A DNA stretch of 64,000 bases, from contig CANJMI010000015.1 in assembly GCA_947475525.1 (NCBI GenBank), positions 62,001 through 126,000 of the forward strand, read 5' to 3'. Origin of the DNA: Polyangiaceae bacterium. Lineage in GTDB: Bacteria > Myxococcota_A > Polyangia > Polyangiales > Polyangiaceae. Of the stretch, positions 1-7,763 are shown one piece after another (positions within the stretch are counted from its first letter, which is position 1; every line of letters starts with the position of its first letter). The notes under the pieces were generated by a model. That model saw nothing but the letters and a program-made list of their open reading frames with translations. It had not been told where the DNA came from and ran no database searches. Both the position numbers and the translations under genes were made by a program.

Positions 1-71
1 ACATGTTCGGCATGTACACCTCGGAGAACGCCGCATCCTTCGTCGGCAAGTCGATCTCCTTCTCGCCGTGA
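1..71 (+). CDS. C-terminal end of an unknown protein
   Basis: The frame beginning at base 3 is open from the window edge and stops at TGA 69-71, giving a tail that ends KSISFSP. It is followed about 50 bases later by a strong rho-independent terminator, which is what a real gene end would show. Only about 22 residues are visible, too few to assign a family. It converges on the minus-strand protease gene. Confidence 0.5.
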   Translation, partial: MFGMYTSENAASFVGKSISFSP

Positions 72-120
72 CCTCGCACTCGGGGTGAGGGGGGCATCTC
101 CCTCGCCGCCAACGGACAAA

Positions 121-156
121 AGAAAGCCGACCGGATGTCCTCCGGCCGGCTTTTTT
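121..156. terminator. Bidirectional rho-independent terminator
   Basis: Arms 125-135 and 141-151 pair over 11 bases with one G-T pair and a 5-base loop. The plus strand continues into a run of six T (151-156), and the minus-strand transcript continues into TTTCTTTT. It sits between the converging upstream gene and the protease gene, so it probably ends both. Confidence 0.85.
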
Positions 157-169
157 GCTTGCGCTCGCC

Positions 170-3100
170 TCAGGAAGTGCGGCGTCGGCGGGCTGCGACT
201 CCGAGTACCAACGCGCCAAGTGCGGCGATCCCCCCGAGTGCGTTGTGCTCGCTCTGCGACCCCACGGAGCAGCTCGCGAGGCAGCCGCCGGTGAGCTGCA
301 CACCGCCATCGGCATTCGGATCGACGGGCGTGAGAAACTGCGTGCAGAGCTCAACCGTGAGCGGCTTGGAAGCCCGCTTGCCGGAGACGCCCTGCTCGAG
401 CTTCACGTCCTTGTTTCCGGTGTTGCGGTTGTCGTGGTGGTAGCTCTCCCACTCGATGAGGCCGTCGCTCTTGCCTTCCGTGTGCCACGCGTAGATCCAG
501 CCGCCGCGCGTGCCGGTGACGACCTCGAGCGTGTTGTCGCCATCGATGTCACCGACGGCCGCGGTCGGAATGATCCATTGCCCAGTGAACTTCGGCCAGC
601 CTTTCGGCTCGCGTCCGCAACCGTCCCATGCGTGCAGGTAATATGCGCCGCTCCCTTGGATGACCTCGGGGTAGTCGTCGTTGTTGAGGTCGACGACCGC
701 TTGGCTATTGAAGAAGCTGTAATCCTCCAGCACGAACGGTGCGGCCGGCATCATCGAGCCTGTGCGTCCGCTCCACACCGCCACGAGGTGCTCGCCCGGT
801 GCAGCCGAGGCTGCGACGCCACCTTGAAGCTGAATCGCGAGATTGAGCGAGCCGCCTGCCGTGATGACGTCGGGAGTGCCGTCTTGGTCGACGTCGCCGA
901 GCGATGGTTGCGCGAAGAGCGGAAACATCGTGTTGGGTCGGTATGCAGGCGAGAGCTCGCCGAATGTGCTCGAGGGCGCCAGGCCTTTGCGAACCGTGCC
1001 CGTGTCCGGATCCGTGTATTGCGGCAAGACGTTCGGGGGCGTCTGATTCAGAAGCGTTTGCTTGCCCGGGTCCTGCGGCATGATCAGGGGTGAGCTTGCG
1101 TTGCCATGGGCGACTGCGGCGAGCTTGCCATCGAAAGTGCCGATGACCGGCGAGTTTGGGACACCTTCGGCCACGAGCGGAAAGAGATAAAACGACGTCA
1201 TCGTCACCGGCCAATTGGGCAGGTAAGTCGAGGGCGCCTTCGTTCCGCGGCCGTCGATCATGTACACCGCGCCGGATTGCTGGCCTTCGCCGAGGCGCTC
1301 GTTCGAGCCGACCACCACCTCGGGGTAGCCGTCGCCATTGAAGTCAGCGACCGCCGGCGTCGCGATGACGCGACTGCGCTTCGGGATGGCTGTGAGCTTG
1401 CCGTTGTAGTGCACGTCGACCGGCCATCCGTCGACCGCCTTGCCGTCGGCATCGAAGACGTAGACCTTGCCGTCGAACGCGCTCTGCACGATGTCGAGCT
1501 TGCCGTCCTTGTTCATGTCCTCGAGCACCGGTGCGCCGAACGCGCCTTGATCGATGGTGGCTTTGGTGCTGCTGCAAGGTGCGAGCGGAGTTGTGCCATC
1601 GAGTGGACACGAGGGCACGTCGGGCAATTGAATCGGCCAGCCGCTTCGGCGGCTTCCGTCGCTGTTGATGACGTAGATGCGGCCGTTCCACGTGCTGGCG
1701 ACAATCTCGGGTTTGCCGTCGCCATCGAGATCGGCGATCGCGGGCGCGTCGCTGAACGAGTCTCCCGCGAGGGCCGGATCGACCGCTTGGCTCGCGTAGC
1801 CTTTCGAGCCGAGGTAGTTCGGACGACCGGGCACCGGCGTCTCTGAGAGGCCATCGATGCGGTCCGCGAGGAACGGGAAGCCGGGCAAGGGCACAGGGCC
1901 CGAGGGCGTGATGCGGAGCACGTGCAGTCGACCGCCGCTTGTGGGGTAGATGAGGTCGCGGGTGCCGTCGCCGTCGATGTCGGCGAGCTTCGGGCTGCCT
2001 TCGCCGCTGTCGCCGACGAAGTAGGGGAAGCCTTGCACGAGATCGGGATCGCTGTGCACGGCGTACGTGCGCCGCATTTGGCCCGGCACGTCACCGATGG
2101 TTCCCCCGTAGTGGGCGGTCGCGCGGATGCGCACGGTGATCGTGAATTGGTTTTCGCCGTGCGGGCTATCGGAGTCCGGCGCGTGCGTCGTGTCGACGCT
2201 TCGAATATCGAAGGAAGCGATCGCCCCGTCGCTGCCGGTGACCTCGCTGCCAGGGACGTTGTTCGCGCTGGCGATGGGTTTGAAATCGGCGTCGGCGGGC
2301 TGAACACCGGGTGCCCACTCGACGATGTAGTCGTAGCTCGCCGCGCGCTTGGCGCTGATGGACCCCTTGATGTCGACGGGGCCGGTGACCTGGTCCTTGT
2401 ACAAAACCTCGAACCAGCGTGGCGAGACCATGTCGACTTCGGGCGGGATCCTTTTTTCTTTGACCCATTCGACGGCGTGGTTGGCGTTGACGCGGCCGAA
2501 GCCGAAGCGCTGGTCGAACCCGGGTTGCGACCAGTACCACTTCGATTCATCGCCGCGCGATTCGGGGACGTCGATGTCGTCGGCCGTGTTGATGAGGATT
2601 TGCTGGGCTTCGGCGGGTGAGAGCTGGGGCGATAGATTGTACTTGAGCCCTGCGCTCATCAAGAGGCCGCTGATGCCGCTCAGCTGGCCGACGGCGCCGC
2701 TCGAGCACGACTTGCTCGATGCGCTGAGGAAGTTCTGGCCGCCGTAATTGGTGCACGTGTTGAAGTCGAGGAAGCTCTCGACGTTGGTCACATCTTGCGC
2801 CGGCGCGAATTGAATCGCGTGCACGGGCAACGTGTGATTCGCCGTGGTGGGCACGTTGTGATGCCGAGCGTTCTCGTCGGCCATGCTCGCGATCGTGAGC
2901 ACTCCGTTCGCGTAAGCGTAGTCGAGTGCGCTCTGGGCGAAGTTGGACATGTTGATCGTGCCGAGCGCCGACTGCACGATGCGCGCACCGTTGTCCGTCG
3001 CATAGATGACCGCTTCGCCGAACGCGTTGACGTCGGCGATGAAGCTGTCGCCTACGCGCATCGGAATGAAGCGGCATTCGCTGCAGCCTCCGATGTCGCC

Positions 3101-3844
3101 CATGCCGTTGTTGCCCGTCGAGACGGAGTCTCGCGCCTCGCCCGTCCCATGCCCGTAGTCGGTGTCGTCGAAAGGATCGTTGTCGTCCTTCATGAAATCC
3201 CACCCGGAGATGTCGTCGACGTAGCCGTTCTTGTCGTCGTCGATCCCGTCCGAGAAATTCAGGATGAGATCGCCAGCGTCCAGGATCCCATTTTGATTCG
3301 CATCGCCGAGCGGCCTTCCGTCGGTCGGCGCGGGTGTCAACGTGGGGGTGGCGGCGTAGTCCGATACGCTGAAAATGCCGTCGGCGTTGCAGTCGAATCC
3401 GGCGAGGTCGCCGGCGCCGCCGCATGCGGTGCCATCGAGGGTGAGGGGACGATGCTTGTCGAGCTCGGGCGTGTTCAGCCAAGCACGATCAGCGAGGTCG
3501 GGCTCGCTCCAGCGGATCCCCGAGTCGGTGACGGCGATCTTGATGCGGTCGTCGCCGCGCGTGTAGCGCCATGCGAGGTCGATGCTCATGCCCGACGCCA
3601 CCTCGTCGGCGCGCAGCGTGAGCTTGCCCTTCTGCGTCGGCACGAAGGAGTAGTACTCCCACTGACCGCTGCCGCCGCCGAGGTACCCGTAGCCGGGATC
3701 GTTCGGCCAATTCTCGGGTTGGCTCATCTCCACCGAGGTGTAACTCTCGAGCGGAGGCCACACCGCAGACGAGTCCGTCGCGGTGAGCATGCCGGTGGCA
3801 GTGACGATGACAACGAGACCCGTGCGTGACCGTAGCTTTCGCAA
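170..3844 (-). CDS. Subtilisin-like (S8) protease with FG-GAP/VCBS repeats and MYXO-CTERM-like tail
   Basis: This 1224-residue protein has an N-terminal hydrophobic signal segment (residues 8-20) and an S8 protease domain. Asp107 lies in TDSG and His232 in GHGT. The serine motif aligns as SCSSGAVGQLSG with Ser382 as the likely nucleophile, although the usual GTSMAAP surround is changed. Where the family has the oxyanion Asn, I read Asp323 (IASMADEN). Calcium-type Asp-rich loops lie at about 150-215. The C-terminal half (about 610-1150) carries many D-D-G-D FG-GAP/VCBS propeller repeats. The end has a Cys motif, a hydrophobic helix and RRRR, the layout of MYXO-CTERM surface-sorting tails. The start is TTG with a strong GGAGGA five bases upstream. 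It is divergent from selA (54 bp) and is probably a cell-surface or secreted protease. Confidence 0.85.
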   Translation of the reverse strand: MRKLRSRTGLVVIVTATGMLTATDSSAVWPPLESYTSVEMSQPENWPNDPGYGYLGGGSGQWEYYSFVPTQKGKLTLRADEVASGMSIDLAWRYTRGDDRIKIAVTDSGIRWSEPDLADRAWLNTPELDKHRPLTLDGTACGGAGDLAGFDCNADGIFSVSDYAATPTLTPAPTDGRPLGDANQNGILDAGDLILNFSDGIDDDKNGYVDDISGWDFMKDDNDPFDDTDYGHGTGEARDSVSTGNNGMGDIGGCSECRFIPMRVGDSFIADVNAFGEAVIYATDNGARIVQSALGTINMSNFAQSALDYAYANGVLTIASMADENARHHNVPTTANHTLPVHAIQFAPAQDVTNVESFLDFNTCTNYGGQNFLSASSKSCSSGAVGQLSGISGLLMSAGLKYNLSPQLSPAEAQQILINTADDIDVPESRGDESKWYWSQPGFDQRFGFGRVNANHAVEWVKEKRIPPEVDMVSPRWFEVLYKDQVTGPVDIKGSISAKRAASYDYIVEWAPGVQPADADFKPIASANNVPGSEVTGSDGAIASFDIRSVDTTHAPDSDSPHGENQFTITVRIRATAHYGGTIGDVPGQMRRTYAVHSDPDLVQGFPYFVGDSGEGSPKLADIDGDGTRDLIYPTSGGRLHVLRITPSGPVPLPGFPFLADRIDGLSETPVPGRPNYLGSKGYASQAVDPALAGDSFSDAPAIADLDGDGKPEIVASTWNGRIYVINSDGSRRSGWPIQLPDVPSCPLDGTTPLAPCSSTKATIDQGAFGAPVLEDMNKDGKLDIVQSAFDGKVYVFDADGKAVDGWPVDVHYNGKLTAIPKRSRVIATPAVADFNGDGYPEVVVGSNERLGEGQQSGAVYMIDGRGTKAPSTYLPNWPVTMTSFYLFPLVAEGVPNSPVIGTFDGKLAAVAHGNASSPLIMPQDPGKQTLLNQTPPNVLPQYTDPDTGTVRKGLAPSSTFGELSPAYRPNTMFPLFAQPSLGDVDQDGTPDVITAGGSLNLAIQLQGGVAASAAPGEHLVAVWSGRTGSMMPAAPFVLEDYSFFNSQAVVDLNNDDYPEVIQGSGAYYLHAWDGCGREPKGWPKFTGQWIIPTAAVGDIDGDNTLEVVTGTRGGWIYAWHTEGKSDGLIEWESYHHDNRNTGNKDVKLEQGVSGKRASKPLTVELCTQFLTPVDPNADGGVQLTGGCLASCSVGSQSEHNALGGIAALGALVLGVAARRRRTS

Positions 3845-3848
3845 GTAT

Positions 3849-3854
3849 TCCTCC
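3849..3854 (-). promoter_or_regulatory. Strong ribosome binding site fixing a TTG start
   Basis: On the minus strand GGAGGA lies four to five bases before TTG at 3844-3842. No ATG or GTG in that frame is better placed, so this site decides the start of the subtilase gene. Confidence 0.75.
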
Positions 3855-3898
3855 GAGAAAACGCGAGGCTAGCACGGAAAAGGCGTTAGGATTAGGGC

Positions 3899-5311
3899 GT
3901 GACCGTGTCTTCGGAAATCGTGCGTGAACGGCTGCGAGCCGTACCCAAAGTCGACGTGCTCGCAAGGCAGCCGAGTCTCGCGCGATTTCGCGAGAGGCTA
4001 GGAGAGGCCGGCGTCATGCACGCGTGCCGGAGCGTCATCGCCGAGGTCCGCTGTCGCGTGATGGATGGAGCGGACATGCCCTCGTTGGAAGCGGCTGCAC
4101 TCGCGGTCGCAGCCCGCCTCGAGCCGGTGCTCTCTGCGCGGGTGCGGCGCGTGATCAACGGAACCGGGGTGCTGCTCCACACAAACCTTGGGCGTGCGCC
4201 GTTGTCGCTCGCGGCAGTGACGGCGGCGGTCGAGGCGGGACGAGGCTACGAGTCGCTCGAACTCGACCTCGAGGCGGGGGGGCGCGGATCGCGTGGCGCC
4301 TTCGCCGAGCGTGCGCTTGCGGAGCTAACCGGTGCCGAAGCGGCGCTCGTGGTGAACAACAACGCGGCGGCTGTTCTCCTCGTGTTGACGGCGATGGCGT
4401 ACGGGCGCGGAGTCCTCGTGTCCCGCGGCGAGCTCGTCGAAATTGGCGGCGGATTTCGAGTCCCCGAAGTGCTCGAGCGTTCGGGGGCTCACATGGTTGA
4501 AGTCGGCACGACGAACCGCACGCGGCTCGCGGATTATGAGCGAGCGCTCGACGAACACGATGACATTGCCGTTATTTTGACCGTCCATCCTGGTAATTTT
4601 CGGATCAACGGATTTACGGAGGCGCCGATGTTGAAGGACCTCGCCGCACTCGCGCGGCGTCGTGGGCTCACTCACGTGGATGACCTCGGCGGTGGCGCTC
4701 TCATCGACCTCGAGGCGCATGCGGGACTCGCGGGTGAGCCGACTGCCGCGGACCGAGTGGCCGCAGGGGTACATGCGACCTGCTTTAGTTGCGACAAGGT
4801 GCTCGGTGGTCCGCAAGGCGGTGCCATCGTCGGTGAGCGTGCGGTGATCGACCGTGTGCGTCGCGACCCCCTCGCCCGGGCGCTTCGACTCGGCCCGATG
4901 CCAACCGCAGCGCTCGAAGCCACGCTCGAGCATTACCTTGCGCGCGACATGGAGGCGGTGCCGGTCCTCGCGATGATGCGCCGTCCGGTCGCCGAGGTGG
5001 CACAGCGAGCGGAGCGTTGGTCGACGTGGCTCGCCGCTAAAGAAGTTCGCTGTCGTGTCGTGAGCACCGAGGGCCGGGTCGGCGGCGGAACCTTTGCGGA
5101 AGAGCCGCTGCCGTCAGCGGCGCTTGAGCTTGAGGCCGATGGCCACACGGCGGTTTCGCTCGCGGCTCGGCTCCGGAGTGGGCCAACGGCAGTCCTCCCG
5201 AGGATCGCCTCGGACCGCGTGCTTGTGGACGCGCGAACGGTGCTGGATGACGAAGATGACGCATTGCTCGAGGCGATCGTCGCGGCGTGTCGCTCGAACC
5301 TGGCCGTGTAG
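3899..5311 (+). CDS. selA: L-seryl-tRNA(Sec) selenium transferase (selenocysteine synthase)
   Basis: SelA is a PLP enzyme that converts seryl-tRNA(Sec) to selenocysteinyl-tRNA(Sec) using selenophosphate. The 470 residues match the usual family length. The N-terminal SelA region is followed by VINGTGVLLHTNLGRAPLS (about 85-103), the PLP-site VVNNNAAAVLLVL (151-163), TTNRT (204-208), and the PLP lysine K300 in FSCDKVLGGPQGG. The start chosen is GTG at 3899; GTG 3905 is an in-frame alternative. SelB, SelD and tRNA-Sec are not in this window, so they would have to be elsewhere if Sec is decoded. The gene is divergent from the subtilase and 112 bp ahead of the pyrophosphatase-like gene. Confidence 0.95.
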   Translation: MTVSSEIVRERLRAVPKVDVLARQPSLARFRERLGEAGVMHACRSVIAEVRCRVMDGADMPSLEAAALAVAARLEPVLSARVRRVINGTGVLLHTNLGRAPLSLAAVTAAVEAGRGYESLELDLEAGGRGSRGAFAERALAELTGAEAALVVNNNAAAVLLVLTAMAYGRGVLVSRGELVEIGGGFRVPEVLERSGAHMVEVGTTNRTRLADYERALDEHDDIAVILTVHPGNFRINGFTEAPMLKDLAALARRRGLTHVDDLGGGALIDLEAHAGLAGEPTAADRVAAGVHATCFSCDKVLGGPQGGAIVGERAVIDRVRRDPLARALRLGPMPTAALEATLEHYLARDMEAVPVLAMMRRPVAEVAQRAERWSTWLAAKEVRCRVVSTEGRVGGGTFAEEPLPSAALELEADGHTAVSLAARLRSGPTAVLPRIASDRVLVDARTVLDDEDDALLEAIVAACRSNLAV

Positions 5312-5423
5312 AGGCCTATCGTCGCGCGTGGTGCCGGGTGTGCATCACGCGTGACGACAGTTGACAGTTGCTCAGGCTCGTTCGAGAACGCTCGCCGCCG
5401 GCGCCTTTTCGTCGGCCAACGCC

Positions 5424-7727
5424 ATGGTCGAGCTGTCCGTCGTTTGCGCGCTGTCCGCGCTCGCTCTCGCCTTCGCCTTCGTCGGTGCGCGAGCGCTCGG
5501 TGCGCGACGAGTCGTCGGTCACAGCCTGGCCCAGGCAGCAGGCGCGGTTGCCGCTGGTGTCACGCGCTACCTGCGCCGCCAATACCTCGTGACGACCTCC
5601 CTGTCCGCGCTCGTCGCGGGCGTCATTCTTGTCGTCTACGGAGTCGCGTATCAAGTTGGCGGGGCGAGCCTTGGCTCGGTGCGGGAGCATGGGCTCGTCG
5701 TCACCGGAGCGTTCGCTGTCGGCGTCGTTGTGACGCTTTTCGTCGGCTGGGCGTCGAGCTCCATCGGCGTGCAGACCGCGGTTCGCGTAGCCGAGAGTGC
5801 GCGGCGCTCCATCGATGACGCGCTCGTCGTGGCGCTGAAGGGCGGCATGGTGACGGGCCTCATCGGGCAAGCCTCGGGCACGCTCGTGTCAGGGCTCGGA
5901 GTGCTTGCCTTGTACGGCTATTTCGGAGGATATCGGGGCGATCGCTCGCTCGCTCTCGCGGAGTTTGCGCGCATCCCGCTGATGCTGTCCGGCCTCGCGT
6001 TGGGAGCCGCCTTTGTCTCGTTTTTAGGACAAATTGGCGGAGGAATTTTTGGTCGCGTGGCTGACCTTGGAGCCGCCGTGACGGGGACCCTCGAAGCTGG
6101 GCTTCCGGAAGATGCGCGAGGCAATCCGGCGACACTCGCCCACCTCGTCGGGGATCAGGTCGGCGATGCTACTGCACACGGGATGAGCGGTGTTGCCTCG
6201 ACCTTGGCTGAGGTCGTCGTGTCGATGATGGTCGCGGCGCTGGTCTTCCAAACGGACGCGACGTTCCCGAGCGTGACCGCGCTCGTGCTTTGCCCGCTCG
6301 TCGTTCGGGCGTTCGGTGCAGTCGCGGGATGGTTCGGCGCGGCGGTCGTGCGAACCGATGAGACTGAGGCTCCGACGGCGGCCCTGCACCGAGGTGTTTA
6401 TGTTACCGCCACCCTCGCGGCAGTCGCGACCGTCGGCTCGTCGACGTGGTTACTCGGCGCCCACGCCGTGCGATTCGCGGCAGCGGCGTTGCTTGGCATT
6501 GCGGCGAGCATCGTGCTGCTTTTCGTCGTCGAATACTTCAGCGACCAGCGGTATCACCCCGTTCGCGCACTCGCTGAGACCGCACGGAGCGGTGCCTCGC
6601 TTGCGACGTTGCGCGGGCTCCTTGTCGCGGCCGATGCCACGCTCGCTGGGCTCGTCTTGCTCGGGGCAGTGCTGCTCGGCGCATACCGTCTTGGCATCTC
6701 GACCGGAGTTCGGCATGGCGGAATGCTCGGTGTCGCGATGGCGCTTGGTGGGCTGAGGGGCACGAGCGCGTACGTCAAGGCGATGGCCGCGATGGGGACC
6801 TCGGCGGACACCGCTTCCGGGATCCTCGCACTAGCGACAGCTGCGGAGCGACCGGACGTCCTCGTGCGCGCGCGCCTCTTGGCGGCGGTAGGTGCAACGG
6901 CGAAGAGTTACAATCGGGTGCTTCAGGCCGTCACGACGGTCGTCGTCTCGCTGATGATGATGGGCGTCTTCCGTGAATGGGTTGCCCGAGCGGGACGTCC
7001 TGCGGTGGAGTTGCACAGTCCGCCGGTGTTGCTCGGCGCGTGTCTCGGCATCGTGGTCGTCGTTGCATTCAGTCGGGTTCTGCTTGGCGGCATCGTCGCG
7101 GCAGGTCGCGAACTCGTGCAAGAGTTGCGGCATCGACTCGACACGGCGGACCGTACCGGTCGCGGTTTGGTCGACGGGTTGTCGGCTCCCGACGGACTCG
7201 CACAGGCACGCTCCGCCGAGGATGCGTGCGTCGAGGCGGTGTCCCGTGCGGCGCTGCGGGGAATGCTCGCTCCGGCACTTGTTGGTGTCGTCGCGCCGAT
7301 GGTCGTCGGAGTCGGCTTGCGTCTATCCTCGACCGGAGATAGTGTCCCCCGGTCAGCCGAGGCGCTTGTGGCGTACGTCATCGTCGCCACCATCGCCGGG
7401 GGGCTCGGCTCGCTTCTCTTCGCCAATGCGGGAAGCGCCTGGGACAACGCCAATAGGTACATCGAGACCGGCGCGCACGGAGGTCGGCACGTTCGACACC
7501 GTACGCTTCGGCCTCCACCCACCAGCGACTTGGGGGCTTCCCTCGGGCTCTCCGAGCGGGTGGACGTCACCGTAGATCTGCCGACCGAACTCAACCCGGC
7601 TTATGAAGCCGCGCTGATCGGCGACACGATTGGCGACCCTTTAAAAGGGGCCGTTGCACCGGCGATGCTCGCGCTGATCGAGACCTTGGCGCTGCTCGTG
7701 ATGGTCTTTTACCCGTTCTTCATTTGA
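5424..7727 (+). CDS. Membrane-bound pyrophosphatase-like protein, divergent active site
   Basis: The protein is about 767 residues with roughly 15-16 hydrophobic segments, the size and pattern of ion-translocating membrane pyrophosphatases. Family landmarks are recognisable: ADLGAAVTGTLEAGLPED, NPATLAHLVGDQVGDAT, AWDNANRYIE and IGDTIGDPLKG. Compared with the family forms as I recall them (DVGADLVGKVEAGIPEDD, ADNVGDNVGD, DAYGPIADNAGG, AWDNAKKYIE, GDTVGDPFKD), several Mg/PPi ligands are replaced: the second Asp of DVGAD by Ala, the Lys of VGKVE by Thr, the Asp of ADNVGD by His, DAYG by SAYV, the first Lys of NAKK by Asn, and the final Asp by Gly. PPi-driven pumping is therefore doubtful. An upstream TTG at 5361 extends the frame, but ATG 5424 begins directly with the first membrane helix. 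It is followed 36 bp later by the SNF2 gene. Confidence 0.85.
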   Translation: MVELSVVCALSALALAFAFVGARALGARRVVGHSLAQAAGAVAAGVTRYLRRQYLVTTSLSALVAGVILVVYGVAYQVGGASLGSVREHGLVVTGAFAVGVVVTLFVGWASSSIGVQTAVRVAESARRSIDDALVVALKGGMVTGLIGQASGTLVSGLGVLALYGYFGGYRGDRSLALAEFARIPLMLSGLALGAAFVSFLGQIGGGIFGRVADLGAAVTGTLEAGLPEDARGNPATLAHLVGDQVGDATAHGMSGVASTLAEVVVSMMVAALVFQTDATFPSVTALVLCPLVVRAFGAVAGWFGAAVVRTDETEAPTAALHRGVYVTATLAAVATVGSSTWLLGAHAVRFAAAALLGIAASIVLLFVVEYFSDQRYHPVRALAETARSGASLATLRGLLVAADATLAGLVLLGAVLLGAYRLGISTGVRHGGMLGVAMALGGLRGTSAYVKAMAAMGTSADTASGILALATAAERPDVLVRARLLAAVGATAKSYNRVLQAVTTVVVSLMMMGVFREWVARAGRPAVELHSPPVLLGACLGIVVVVAFSRVLLGGIVAAGRELVQELRHRLDTADRTGRGLVDGLSAPDGLAQARSAEDACVEAVSRAALRGMLAPALVGVVAPMVVGVGLRLSSTGDSVPRSAEALVAYVIVATIAGGLGSLLFANAGSAWDNANRYIETGAHGGRHVRHRTLRPPPTSDLGASLGLSERVDVTVDLPTELNPAYEAALIGDTIGDPLKGAVAPAMLALIETLALLVMVFYPFFI

Positions 7728-7763
7728 ATGCCCCGCGACCGCGGGGCTCGCGAAAATCACCCG

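Noticed and set aside
155-3829. Several long plus-strand open frames (up to 344 codons) opposite the subtilase gene
   Set aside because: They lie antisense to a clearly coding frame, are Arg/Val/Asp-rich as expected from GC-rich reverse complements, and have no domain, signal or ribosome site.
5361-5389. TTGACA as a promoter -35 box or TTG start for the pyrophosphatase-like gene
   Set aside because: No -10-like hexamer stands 16-18 bases downstream, and translation from TTG adds a tail of non-family residues before the first membrane helix.
5312-5423. Possible tRNA-Sec gene behind selA
   Set aside because: GTTCGAGAAC resembles part of a T arm, but no acceptor stem, anticodon arm with TCA or long variable arm can be folded around it.
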